A DNA stretch of 64,000 bases from Morella rubra (lineage: Eukaryota; Streptophyta; Magnoliopsida; Fagales; Myricaceae): NCBI GenBank assembly GCA_003952965.2, contig CM025851.1:31445102-31509101 (forward strand), written 5' to 3'. The position numbers were made by a program, and so were the translations under genes. Below, one piece after another: positions 49,051 to 60,841 of this stretch. The notes under the pieces were generated by a model. It was given only the letters and a program-made list of their open reading frames with translations. It was not told where the DNA came from and made no database searches. Numbering within the stretch: the stretch's first letter is position 1; every line of letters begins with the position of its first letter.

Positions 49051-49330
49051 GAAGATAGAACTTTTTTTTCTAGAAATAGCCACAAAATGGACTCATTTAA
49101 GAAGACTGTTGTTATTGTATAGCAACTTATGCGTACTGAAAGTGATAGAACTGGGCATATAGACTTGACTGTGCTCGTCAAATATGCTCGTTGTTGTAGT
49201 CATCATAGAAGTTTGGTCAACTTAACATTCATTTGTCTCTGTTTCTCATTGCATTCCACGCATATCGACTATTGGAAATCTTCACAAGGGAACTTCATTT
49301 CAATCAGGTGCATATTGAGCGAGAGATAGA

Positions 49331-51494
49331 TATCATCATAAAGGGGGTTACTGCATCGGTTGACATATAATTTTATGGCGGAAGGCTGTAAATCAGGTGT
49401 AAGTATTTGGTGCTCCGCAAAGGTAATTTGGTTAGCATGGCTAGAGTTGAGACATTATCTCTAGTCCATTGACTTAATTCCACCCTATAACTTAGACGAT
49501 CAAGACATACTTGTCGAAGCCAGTACATTCTTCAAGATGTTAGACCTGGACCACGCAATGAATAGTAATTGTATTTACTGAGGGATCTCGTCGTAACAGG
49601 CTATATTATTGTCTTGGCTTTGTGTCACTCTCGATAGTGTATAATCGCTGATGGAAACTGATTTTGGGTAGTCTTGAACTACGTAGCTATAAATTGAAGA
49701 TCATTTTTGTTCAATACATCATTGGTTTAACGCAAGGTTCAATGAAAAGATAAGAAATCATTCAGATCATTGTGGTGTGGTGCTTTTTCGTGAGTTAAGG
49801 TTTTGCTGGCCATTAGTAGGGTATACTTTTGTGGTGTGGAACTTGAGCTTAAAGATGGTAGTATACTGGGCTTGTATTCGGTTGGCCTTAGATATGTGAC
49901 TGGCACTCCGGCTGGTTTGGATACTGTTGAAGAGAGCCTTGTGGCTGATCTCTCTCTGGATGCGTCATTTGAGTGGTATTGAAGTGAATTTGGAGTATTG
50001 ATTAATGTACGTAAATACGTTGGAAATCTGGTGTCTTTGTCAGTGGCGCATGTTGTGGTGAGAAGCTTACGTGCAAAGGTGCTTTAGGATTAGTTATGTT
50101 GTGGCTAAATGGATACATTTTTGACCGATATATTCTGCAGAAAATGGTCTGCGTTAATATTGGTGTCTGTTTATAACATCGACGGAATCTGCTGCTAGCC
50201 TGCAAGGAGCAATTGGAAGGGATTTTTGACCAAGGTCTTCTTTCAACCTCATTTTGAAGATATGTTGGTGTTTAATAGTAGGAAACCTATTTATACTATA
50301 CTTAGTTCCGATATTCATGTCATTGAGCCAATGAAGTAATACAAATGCAGGAATATAGGCGGCGAAAAAAAAATCACGAGGAGTTAGTTCTTTCTATATT
50401 AGTATAACAGACGCAGAAATTAAGAGTTTAATACTAATTACCTATCCGCTGAGTTCATAATAGGTGCAATAGTATATAAGATTTGAGCTTAAAGTAAGTG
50501 TATTTCATGTATGTCTGCTTAAATCAGTGTTATTTTTATAGTTCTAAAATTACTTTTTTGGCAGCGATGAGTAATTAGAAAATGTGTCTTCAATGAGAGA
50601 GACTTTCTCTCATATAATGAATGACATGTGGAAATTTTTTTTTAGTAATTTTGCCTTAAATAATTCGGGAAAATAACAAAATATAAAAAAAAAATACAAC
50701 ACTTCAGCCTAATTTTTTCTCAGTCACGCATGGTGGGGAGTGTAGTTTGAAAAGAGAGGCACATCGAAAAAAAAAAAGGCTTGGGCTTAAGCAAATAGAT
50801 AGATTTTACAAATGCAGCAACCATGGACCACACACTTTGTTTTCGCGTTGGACACCAATTTATTACTTGATGGAAACTCGTCGCTCAAAGCTCATTTTAA
50901 TAACAGTTGGTTGAATGTTTATATAAATTCTGACTACTTTTATCATCTTAGAGAAGTCTTTTAAATGGATTTTTTCCCCAAGGATTGTGTGCTCAAATCG
51001 AGCAGCTTGACATACTATACGATATGATCCTTCAATGCGTGCCCAATGGACCTGCTACATGTGTGGGACGTGCGGCCTGAAGGAGAATTAATTTGCGTTG
51101 AACGAGGGTAGGTTAAGCAAATATATTCCGTACAATCGGTTTGGGGGTAAGGGCGCGAAAGAAAGTTCTTGTTTTTTCGACTAATAGAAGAGGTCGATCA
51201 AGTTCTTTCGTACGATAAAAGAAGGGACAGAAGTGTTTATTTATGAGATGTTTTATTTGCAAGAACTCAGCTATGTCATGCCTTTCCTAGATGTAGTATC
51301 AGTTGGCAATTATAAACCCCATACTAATCGTCTAGAAAGTATATATGTGTTATAATCATATGCATCGTCAGCCAATATCATTTTTCTATCATATATCAGT
51401 GACCATTTAATCCCATTTGAGACCATGACTCAGAAATATTTCATTGTTGATTTTTTATGATGTAAAGATGTAAAGTTTTTCTTTGTGGGGGCGC
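49331..51494. other. intergenic DNA, no gene supported
   Basis: Short frame segments occur on the plus strand (for example TGTPAGLDTVEESLVADLSL near 49900) that look faintly coding, but stops are frequent and I recognise no family. It may be the decayed far part of the hAT element or another element. Confidence 0.3.
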
Positions 51495-54400
51495 CAGGAT
51501 ATCAGGCAACAAATCTAATGGCAAGGCGCATGAACAGCCACCATATCTATCTTAAATGGGAACTTTTAAGCGTGGGTTCACACGAATGAGATAAGTATGA
51601 AAATCTGTTTTGTCTATTTTTTGTAAGGATACAGTAAAAATACCCAGGTTGTAAGGCTCTAAATTAATGTGGGGGAATGTAGACATTGTTAAAATATGAC
51701 CATAAGCCGTTCCCGATCATATATAAAAGCTATAACATGCAAATCATTTGGAATTGATTCTCTGGTTATTCTCCCTTTAAATGTTTATAGTTTTGTAGTT
51801 TCATAACCCTGGGTGGTGCCAACACTATCTCCGAACGTTTTTATCACTTACTTATGGATTTTACTGCTCTTGCTTTTCGTTGGTTATGCACCAATCATAG
51901 TTTCATATAGTCTTCGTCCCTTTGGTTGTGGGGTACCAGTAGTTAAGGCTGGGTCGTGTTGAAATACTACGATGATTCCCGCAGGGTGAGTTGAAGAAAG
52001 GTAGTGACGGCAAACGAGGGAAAAAGTTCAGGGTTCAGGTACTGGGTCTAGACACCACCCAACCGCCGGTACAGAAGGGTCCCCTATAAGCAGCACAACG
52101 GTTTTATCGTTACAATGTTGCTTCCAATTTAAACCTCTCTAAATTGACCACCAGTTTTTCCTAACGATAACAATACAAAAAGCCTGCAAATACCTGTAGT
52201 AGGCCTGCAGTATATCGACTGAAGGGGTTGAAAAGCTTATGTTGTTTAAGCTTGCAGCTAGCGTAGTATTACTTGGTCCGTCACACGAAGCTTGATTGCA
52301 AGGCAACTGATTTACGGAAACAGTGATAAATATATGTTCATTAACTTGTTTTGGGACTTCAACGGGGTACTGTTTGGTCGCCAAGGCCCTAATGCGAGTT
52401 GTGAAATTGTCTGCAGCAGCCTTGTCAGTGATGTTAGGAAGGACCGGATAGGGAGGAGAGGAAGGAGAGGTATAAGTGCCTGTATACTGGACAATCGCTG
52501 AAGTGTTGGTAGTGTCGTATGGAGCACTGGAGTCGAAGAAAGGACGAGCAGCCATATAATAGTGACTGGGAGACTGATTGGCTGTGAGCAAGATATCCAT
52601 TGTTTGTCCTGGGGCTATCATGATGTAGCTCGTTGTTATGGGCTTGATGTACGCAGCATCTTGCGCCACGACCGTGAGATTATGCTTTGCGATTCCAAAG
52701 AACACTTCTTCATTCATGCCCGCGTGGATTAGGCGGAGAAGATATGTCTTGCCATGAGTAACCGATAAACGATACGTCGTTTCTGGAGCACCATCGAAAT
52801 ATAATTATTGAATTAATTATTCGAGGAAGGAAATCTATAGCTATGTAGACATGATCATTCTATATCTTTTACTGATAATTAACAGTTCATTCGATACCAT
52901 TGGAGCAATTATTTGGATATCCTGGTTGGCCATTGATGGTGTAAGCGTCCGAAGGATCTGGATCTCCACCGCTGGCCGTGGCCTCATCTATTAGTTCTTT
53001 CACATCTCCCTTGAACCATTCCCCTGCAGTCAATATACATATATAGGCGAAGAGTTAGATTTTTGAATAAGATTTTTTTCCAGCTAAAAATCTGCAATCT
53101 TTTTTTTTTTTTTTTTTGGGTACGTATGTGGTAAGCGTATTAAAGAACCCAAAAACAAACAACCAAATCTGCAATCTTTTGCATATACCAAGTATAATAA
53201 CTTTTTCAGCATAAGGCTTAGGGAAATGGATAAGTTGTTCTATATGCAGGTAGGATAACTATTGCGCCGTGAACCGTGGCACGCGTCCAGTCACTATGAG
53301 CATGCCACCAAAGAGTTCCTTCTTCATCAGAAAATATGACCTCGTAAGTGAAGCTGTTTCCAGGTTTAATTGGGCACTGGGTGATGTTCTCGGGACCATC
53401 TGACCACGGATTCCTTGGTTGTTTCACTCCATGCCTGTGGAAAGAATTCGAAGAAAATCATGAAAAAGGAAGTCGAACTTCATCGTTTAGAAGGAGTTGT
53501 AATTTCATATATCAGTGGCTCATTGAGTAAGGGTGTCATGAACAGAGCAGTAGCGAGGTTAAAACTATGGAGATTATTAGTAATACTAATTCTTGACAAG
53601 ATATGTACTTTAGCAGTATATTAATCTTTTTTCAGAAATAAAGAATGGACGGAAAAATAGAATGAAGTATGTTTATATATGCACCAACTATCTTTTACAA
53701 TAAATGGGTAGTGTTGATTGTTGATTGTAGCTCATGTCTACCCAGGAAAAACTATTGATTTAAATGTGATTCTTGTGAAATGCAAACATTATAAGTAATA
53801 ACTGTAGAGATCATATTTTTTAACCTTTCAGTTTTTGTTTTTGTTTTGTCTTTTGAATATTCATGCCGTTTTCTGCTGCTTTTACTGACATCTCTTTTGA
53901 TAAGGTGACAATTTGTATTAGTCTAAACTAATTGAAAAGCCTATAATGAAGGTCGGCCGGAGATAAATAATTCGAGGAAAAGACAAAGGCCTCCACTCAC
54001 GAAACTTTCCCATCATTTCATATGCATTCGAAAACTACCCTAAAATAAGCCTTCTTTTCTTCTTTGGTGAACCCTTTGGCACTATTTTTTTCATTACCCG
54101 CACCAAGAATTACCGTCTCATACTTTACTGTTGAGGAGAGACAGAGTAATTGTTTATCCTGAGCGTGAAAGAGAGAGAGAGAGAGAGAGAGTCCTTTACC
54201 AGTGAATTGTGACACCATAATTTCCGTCATTGTGAACCTTGATAATTGCAGTATCACCTTTGCGGACACTAATCGTCGGGCCAGGAAATGATTTATTTAC
54301 GACCAACATGCTCTTAGTTCCACACAGCCTCGTAAAATTTGTCTCCTTGAGCTGCAACCAGAATGGATATTAGCAAAGAGTAAGAATTCAACAAAAACCA

Positions 54401-54615
54401 CAGGCTAGTCTCTATGTTTATGGTATCCCGGAAGGGTTCTCGGATGTACAGGCCGGCGTATTCTCGTCTGAGTAACAAACATAACAACCACGGCGGAGAT
54501 CACTTACGTGGAAGCTATAGTGATGGACGTTAGAAGCAGTGCATAGCAGCAGGCCATCCAGGAACAGGAATCCTAGCAAAGCTAGGATCGAAACTATCTT
54601 CTTCACCACCCCCAT
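51495..54615 (-). pseudogene. laccase pseudogene (tandem copy A), last exons lost
   Basis: Minus-strand exons by GT-AG borders: 54615-54508 (signal peptide MGVVKKIVSILALLGFLFLD, then NVHHYSF), 54351-54200 (152 bp, ending TIHW), 53434-53189 ([10 protein letters not shown] and the copper motif WWHAHSDW), 53023-52898 and 52782-52194 (589 bp, MNEEVFFGIAKHNLTVV to QAYYR). Exon 3 is 246 bp against the usual 245; the extra base makes a stop after YPFP. Of exon 6 only a remnant of the end (about 51495-51535) is seen, and exon 7 with the HCH copper motif is missing. Laccases are secreted blue copper oxidases of phenols. This copy cannot give an active enzyme. Confidence 0.88.
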
Positions 54616-54656
54616 TCTTGCAGCACCAATACACTTAACCTGAGAATCCTTTCTTC

Positions 54657-54664
54657 TATATATG
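54657..54664 (-). promoter_or_regulatory. TATA-like box of laccase copy A
   Basis: Minus-strand CATATATAG lies about 42-50 bp upstream of the ATG at 54615. The short leader would be somewhat tight but possible. Confidence 0.35.
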
Positions 54665-54669
54665 CTTTT

Positions 54670-56884
54670 CGAGTTGGGTTTAAGATCAATATATAGACTT
54701 AAAACTTTTCCCAGTACACATGTATATACACATGTATAAATATGCTGATCAGAGAAATATAACGTCGTAGCCTGGAAGGTAAAAGGTGCGAAAACTAACG
54801 AAGGAAAATGTTCAGAAATCTTCGTGGTCCAGCAGCGATTACCGTGATTTTAGTCTTTTTCTTCTTGTGCTTGGGCTAGGCCCACCTTTGTATAGGACTC
54901 TTGGACAATTAATGTACTTACCAGTTATTGCTCAAAAAATTGTTCAAAAAGATTAACAAAAATAAATAAAAAACATGATAAGATCATGAACTACGATGGG
55001 ATTACACGTCTTCGTGGTTTTTCATTTTCCAATAATATTAGACGCACGTACTAGCTAGCTATTTCGAGTAGCTGATTAATTTTCAACTCTTCTTTAATTT
55101 GGGTGCGTACCTGAACCCATAAAAATTAGCCCCACGAGTTCATCAGAGTGGTACCTACCTAACAGGTTGGTAAATCTTAAATCGGTGCAGCTCCCATGAC
55201 ACGTGTAACAGTAAAATCTTCAATCGAAAAGTAAAAATCGCCCTAGTGCTCTTCACATGGTTTGTAAAGATTTGAATCCCTACCTTATTTCTTAGTTAAA
55301 ACGTGCATATATAGCTCCAATCAATGTTGTTTTGTACAGTACAACACAAAAGATTGATTGTGTACAAAGTTCTTCTCACTGAAAAATGTTGGATAAATCA
55401 CTATAGAACGGCCGTCCCTTAATGAATAGAAAATTATGTGAAAAAAAATTAATGTAATAATTTGAGAGGAGGTGACTCGATTCCCATGATAGCCAAACAG
55501 TTTTTCTCTTTTAATATTGACATCCCTCTTTAGCTCTTTTTGAATAATTAGCTGTCCCTATCTAAGTTTTGATGTATTAAATTAAAAGACATAAAAGAAA
55601 CGCCTTTTGTTAATCTTCTTACTTGTCCGCCATTTCCCTTGGTAATTAAAAGAACATCATGATCATGCTATGTTTTAGGATCGATATTTGTATCCTATTC
55701 TTGATCATATAACTGGTGATCAGATCCAAACTCCTAATGGTCCTTGGAGTCTGGAGGAATAAGCTGTATAAACTATGAAGTTTTCTGGACTGGTGTACAT
55801 AATTCAATATTGTTTAATCTTGTCTAAAGTTTGAATATAATATACAATAACAACGTCTGTGCTTCCTCCATGATTGATTGCTAGCTAGCTAGTGTCCTAG
55901 AAATAAAGTGTTTTAAAATATTAATGTCTTTTTGGCCACATGGAGAACTTGCTCAAAAGTGCATGGATTGGTAATTATTTAATGCTACCATCAGAAATCG
56001 TCACTCTCGGCCTTCGACTCTTGCCTTTGGAATAAAGCCGGCCGATGTTACCGTTAGCAATATAAGATTCATTCACGTGATCTAGATTATAAGCTTTCCA
56101 ATCTCCATGTCTTTCAACACTGACTGGCTTTTTATGTGTTTTTAACCGAATTTTTTGAGTCTTAATTTAGCCAAATTAATCTTTTAAAGAGTCTAACTAT
56201 ATATGTTTGTCCAAAACTACTAAATACATAGAGTAAAATAGATATCATCGAACTCAAGTCATAGGTGTAAATAAAAATTTTATGTAAGGAAAGTACTATC
56301 TCTGCATTGAAGTCGGATGCGTGTCCTTATATTTCCACCATCATGTGATCTAATGCATCAAAATAATGGTATAACAAATTTAATTTTGTTTATAATTATT
56401 AAAAAATATAATTCAAATAATAAATCTATCACTTACTACGGATATAAACTTCTACTGAAGTCATAGATTTACTTTTAATATGAATGATAGATCAGCGATA
56501 ATAAATAGATGCAAGAAATGATTTGCCCATCTCTAGAATAAGCTACGTGGGTAGATGGAGCAAATTTGCATTCCATGACCGACTACAACCTGTTCTGGCT
56601 TTAGATGAGACCAAATAATTGCTGTGTGACTTGAATTTGTAGTATAACTAGGCCGACTTCCCCTTTAATGATCGTGATAATGTTGTTCTGTGCTTCCAGG
56701 GTAGTACCTAGTACGCCCTGTTTAGCCAGAAAAGTTGCGATGCAGTTTAAGCACCGCTGCAAAAGAGAGTGGATACGTCCGTTGCTGACATGACTTGTCT
56801 TTTATCGTTATTGGAGAATGGAGATTTTCTATGCCCTTGAATGGATAGCAGCTAGATGCTAATTTTTTTTTTTTTTTTTTTTTT
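54670..56884. other. intergenic DNA between the laccase copies
   Basis: No gene supported. AT-rich, with one long T-run (56862-56884) that could serve as the polypyrimidine tract of the exon listed next. Confidence 0.4.
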
Positions 56885-56887
56885 CAG

Positions 56888-57111
56888 TTTTAGTTGTTGC
56901 TAAGTTCATCACGCTCGCACATCAAACAAGTTTGTCAGCCTCTGTGTACCATATTTTGGAGGGAGAGGAATGGGATAGTGCCCGACAGACAGAGAAGCTG
57001 GAGATCTTCTTTGTTTTGAATGACAGTATCCTAGCTGCGAAGTCTAGAACTACTGCTGTGGGCAAATTTAAGGAGGAGGAGTCAATGCACAAGGCTTGCT
57101 GGAAATCTTAG
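56888..57111 (+). CDS. possible terminal exon of an unrecognised plus-strand gene or gene relic
   Basis: After a T-rich tract and TTTTCAG, a plus-strand frame of 74 codons reads LVVAKFITLAHQTSLSASVY, continues with LEGEEWDSARQTEKLEIFFV and ends HKACWKS before TAG. The amino-acid mix is protein-like and there is no stop within. It lacks a start codon, so it would need upstream exons, none of which I can identify. It could be a relic left by a transposition. The function is unknown. Confidence 0.25.
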
Positions 57112-58337
57112 ACGTTGTTGCATTGTGGTTACTTTGGTGATTACATATCGAGCACTCAGCTCTGTAATCATGTTGTGATTAGCTGTAAATTGCTTGTAAT
57201 ACAGGGGAAATATGGGAAACAGAGTTCACGCTGGTCTTTTTGTGTGGCTGGTGGATTCTTGAACTATTTGTAGTGCTATCCCCACTCTGCATACTTTGGA
57301 ATATATTGCAAAAGTGACAAGTATGTTTGAATGTGATCTCTTGGACATGACATGAATCAGCTTGCTCCTCTTCTCCCAGATTACATTATTTTTATTTGCT
57401 AACTTGGCCAAGGGGGCATGTCATGAGCTGAAACTGGAAATCTCGGGTGTAAATCTGCATTCATAAAAGTGTAGGTTATGTAGGAGGGTAGGCTGTTAGC
57501 ATGTGAGTCGTATTTGGGTCAATTTCTGGAAACAACTTATTGCTTTGAAAAATTACAAAGGCATGCAGTACATATTTTGTACTTCCACTTTCTGTACTGC
57601 AAAAATTTGATATGCTATATAAAAAAAAAATTCATAGACGCTGCACCTACTCCCCCTAATTCCATCAAATCCTTGGCTAGGATTCCATCTGCAATTGCTT
57701 TTGTTCTCCAAACTTCTTCCTCCTTGTTTTTGGCTCTCGTTTTGTGCGATCTGAGAACTTCCTTTTTCTTCCTCTTTAGTTGTTTTTTTTTTTTTAATGA
57801 AGTTTTCAATTCAGTTAGGAGATTGAAGCTTCAAACAAAGTGGAGAGCACACCAACTCAATAAGCTGATTACAATTGGAACAAAGGTAGAATCCTCCTCA
57901 GAACCCATTCAAGGGAATGGGCGAAGTATTGGTGAGATTCTCGTGCACTAGAAAATCTTACCCAATTACTCGTTTTGTGGAAGAAATAGTTGTCAATTGT
58001 TGAAAGGCAACACAGCCTTTGCCTCTAGTTAATTAATTCATGTAACACATTTTTTGCTAAAAGCGTATCCACGAGGCATTAATTAATTTTGTTTTGCCAC
58101 TAATATCGTCCTTTTTTTTTTTTTCTAGGTAAAAGAGGTGGAGCAACTAAATTAGGCGTGATTATAAGAACACCAACATTGCAAAATATCCGATTTGAGC
58201 CGTAGTTATTACTTATTAGGCGAGTTAGTTATCATAGCATTAACTTGACCATCAGCAAGTGTCGGTCTATCCATAGGTCTAATTTTGTAAATAATTTCAA
58301 CTTAATTATTAGAACTCCACTGGGAGACTAGTGAATA
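57112..58337. other. intergenic DNA with weak exon-like frames
   Basis: Near 57640-57790 a minus-strand frame (KEEEVWRTKAIADGILAKDL) and an overlapping plus frame compete. Neither has clear splice context. No gene claimed. Confidence 0.3.
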
Positions 58338-58615
58338 TTAAGTGGTGGTACCACATATATCATCCATCTGAACGCGTGCTATGTAGTCCAAGCTGTCCAA
58401 TTCCCTAGTGCTCTTTGTCCAAGTTCGAGCATTCTCAAAGGATGGAAGCTCGTGGTCCCCGACCCTTGTGGCCTCTGCGTCTCTCCCAACTAGTATGGGA
58501 TCCAGCTCTCTCATGGAAATCACCAGAGACCAGAGAATAGTAACTTGCCAACAAATTTTTGTCGGCAGAGTATTTGGGCCCTTCATGTGTTGTGAATCTA
58601 ATCTAGCATGAAGTC
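58338..58615 (-). CDS. possible exon of an unrecognised minus-strand gene
   Basis: The minus-strand frame after about 58615 reads ARLDSQHMKGPNTLP, then ELDPILVGRDAEATRVGDHE, LPSFENARTWTKSTRELDSL and ends QMDDICGTTT before a stop. Its composition is balanced and protein-like, unlike the low-complexity sequence just upstream, which suggests an exon preceded by an intron. I recognise no domain. Confidence 0.25.
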
Positions 58616-60539
58616 TTCTTGTAAATAGTTTCAGTACTAAAGGAAAGAACTCTAAAGAACATGATATGCAGAACACAATTATTTTCTTACCTAGGAGGAG
58701 ATTCTTCTCTATGATTTTGAAACTTTCGGCTAAACAAATCAACAAACAATTTCTGTAAAAAACTATATTCAATGTTTCTGATGCCCCTTTCGAATAAAGA
58801 AGTTTAATTTTTTATATCCTAATGGCCCCGACCCCCCCAACTGCTCCATCTTTTGACAAATACTTCATAATTAGTCCGGGACAAAGTTAAACGTCTCTAT
58901 ATGCCTACTGTAGCCGACAAGAAAAGAAAGCCACACAGACTATTGAAGAAATGACAACATTGAGCATTATTGTTACGCGCACCGCGGCCCACGAAAAGTC
59001 AGTTCGGACGGTGAACAGAAACTTAAATTGTACACGCGTGTTAGAGAGGTCCACATGTCCCAACCCTGTCAGTAAACGTACCTACCCAACAATTATCTTT
59101 GAATAAACAGAACAAAAACGTGAAAGCGCACGAAATCAGCAATTATAGAGAAAGAGCTACATGGATTTTTTTTTGTCTTGGAGAAAAGATGGGTCCCTAA
59201 TTCTTGTTTTTAGCCTGACCAATGATTCCTTTCTATGCTTATATCGTACTATATTCATATGTCACTTTCCGCTTAGAAAAAAAAAGAAGTTACTTTCCAC
59301 ACCACAAGACTTTTGTTTTTTTTTGGTTAATGCAGAGATATTAAATATTGAAATAACCAAGCTACAACAACCGAAAACAACGAGACAAAGTGAAGAAACA
59401 CAAAAAAACCAAAACTAAAACTAATTCAAACCAACTAAGATGGTTTGATACCATTAAATTTTCACAAGTCTAGTTAACAAAAAAAGGACCGAAATTTCTC
59501 CGGCAAAGGAGTGGGCAGCGGCCATGCTATTAAAAGTGAACCTCCGAGTTGTCAGCTCGGGAGATCTAACACCACAAGACAATAAATCGTGCTAGTGTGG
59601 CATTATTGTTGTCCTTCCTTCTGCTGCAACTATTTTTTTTCAAAAAGCAAACTGCACGCTGGTAAAGTCGAAGAGGTGCGTCCGTGTTGTTTCCAACAAG
59701 CTGTTTGGCATTAAAGTTCTTGGTCTTTTATAAGCCCCACTAATTTATAGTTGTGTGATGTTCCAACAAGCTAGCTCCAAGTGGGTAGAAAAAAAAAAAA
59801 GAAGCTAGTTCCAAGTCCAAGCGGTCTGGAAGGTAGGTTATTCTTTTTCCGAAGCTATTATTAGTGTTTTCTTTTTAGAGCTCAGAAACAGTACAAGCAC
59901 CGGTTGTGCTTTATGGGTCTCTGGTCTCAAAGAAACAGAACAAATTACAAATAACTAACCAAATAAAGCGTTGGATATCTTGTCCCAATTGGGGTGGCCA
60001 TAACATGAGTGGTGTGAAGGCATTGATTATGATGTCTGTGTTTTGTAGTCTTTCACTCTTCCTCATAGAACTGGAAGATATCTTGAACATGCAGCTCCAA
60101 TCTTCACTTCATGACAAAGGTCTTCCAACTTTTATGTTCTTTGAATTTTGAGATCTGAGATTTAAAATAATGTTGTCGTGGCTCTCTTGTATGTAATTCA
60201 GGAAAAGGCATGCCAATCAGGATTAGTCAAATCAAGAATAGTTCATTTTCGTCGACCAAGTTATAACACGATGGATAATACAATGAAGCAGGTTTTATAC
60301 GTTACGCTTTCTATTTTAAATGCTTTATTCATCACAGAAAAGTCCCTAAAGACTGACCAACTTCCAGTAATTTGAGGGGACAAATTAAATCTACTAATCA
60401 ACTATGCTAGAAGGAAATCAGCAAAATAGTTCCACAGCAGTGTAGAGTGAGATGTGCAGTCAAGTAATTGAAATTGACGGAAACGAAGAGGAAAATTTTC
60501 AGAACCCATGCCGTCAGACGAGTTATGTCTCGCGGTGAG
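58616..60539. other. intergenic DNA 3' of laccase copy B
   Basis: No gene supported. Short frames at 59161-59418 and 59906-60375 show no family signal. A hairpin-forming inverted repeat follows at 60540. Confidence 0.4.
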
Positions 60540-60579
60540 TGGCCCAACCACTTCTAACCATGTAGAAGTGGTTGGGCCA
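60540..60579. repeat. perfect 17-bp inverted repeat with 6-nt loop
   Basis: The arm TGGCCCAACCACTTCTA (60540-60556), the loop ACCATG and the arm TAGAAGTGGTTGGGCCA (60563-60579). It lies about 260 bp downstream of the laccase B stop codon (60842), within possible 3' untranslated or flanking sequence. Confidence 0.95.
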
Positions 60580-60841
60580 GGACCCTCTGAAGTGATTAAG
60601 GAAACACGTAAGACAGATTCCCAAGGAATACTTTACTTCTGTTCTTGTTTATCTTTTACTTTTTTTTAACAGTGGAGACTTAAGATTTGCAATAACACTG
60701 GAGAAGAAGGATTTATCATTTCTTGAATTATTGAAAGCATTGACAGAATTACAACACCAAAGCACAGCTTTTGCAGGACCTAACCCTAGTCACTTCCAAT
60801 TCTGCGTGGCCCTACTGATTAAAGCCAAACATTTTCCAAAA

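Larger units (their letters stand above)
45838..49330 (+). mobile_element. decayed autonomous-type hAT element (CAGWGGCGGA family), right end missing
   Basis: The left end CAGAGGCGGAGGCAGGGGGGGC resembles the termini of the elements at 16722 and 26906 (CAGTGGCGGAACCAGG). It is followed by GC-rich subterminal sequence, a 62-bp palindrome, a CT-rich leader (46090-46580), a donor-like CTAG|GTATG near 46586 and an acceptor TTTTTTTTAG just before the transposase ATG at 47112. The matching right terminus and the C-terminal dimerisation region are not found, so the 3' part is lost; 49330 is approximate. Confidence 0.6.

Noticed and set aside
57514-57951. 145-residue plus-strand frame
   Set aside because: Phe/Ser-rich with a T-run inside; a minus-strand frame in the same place looks equally plausible, and neither has splice or start support.
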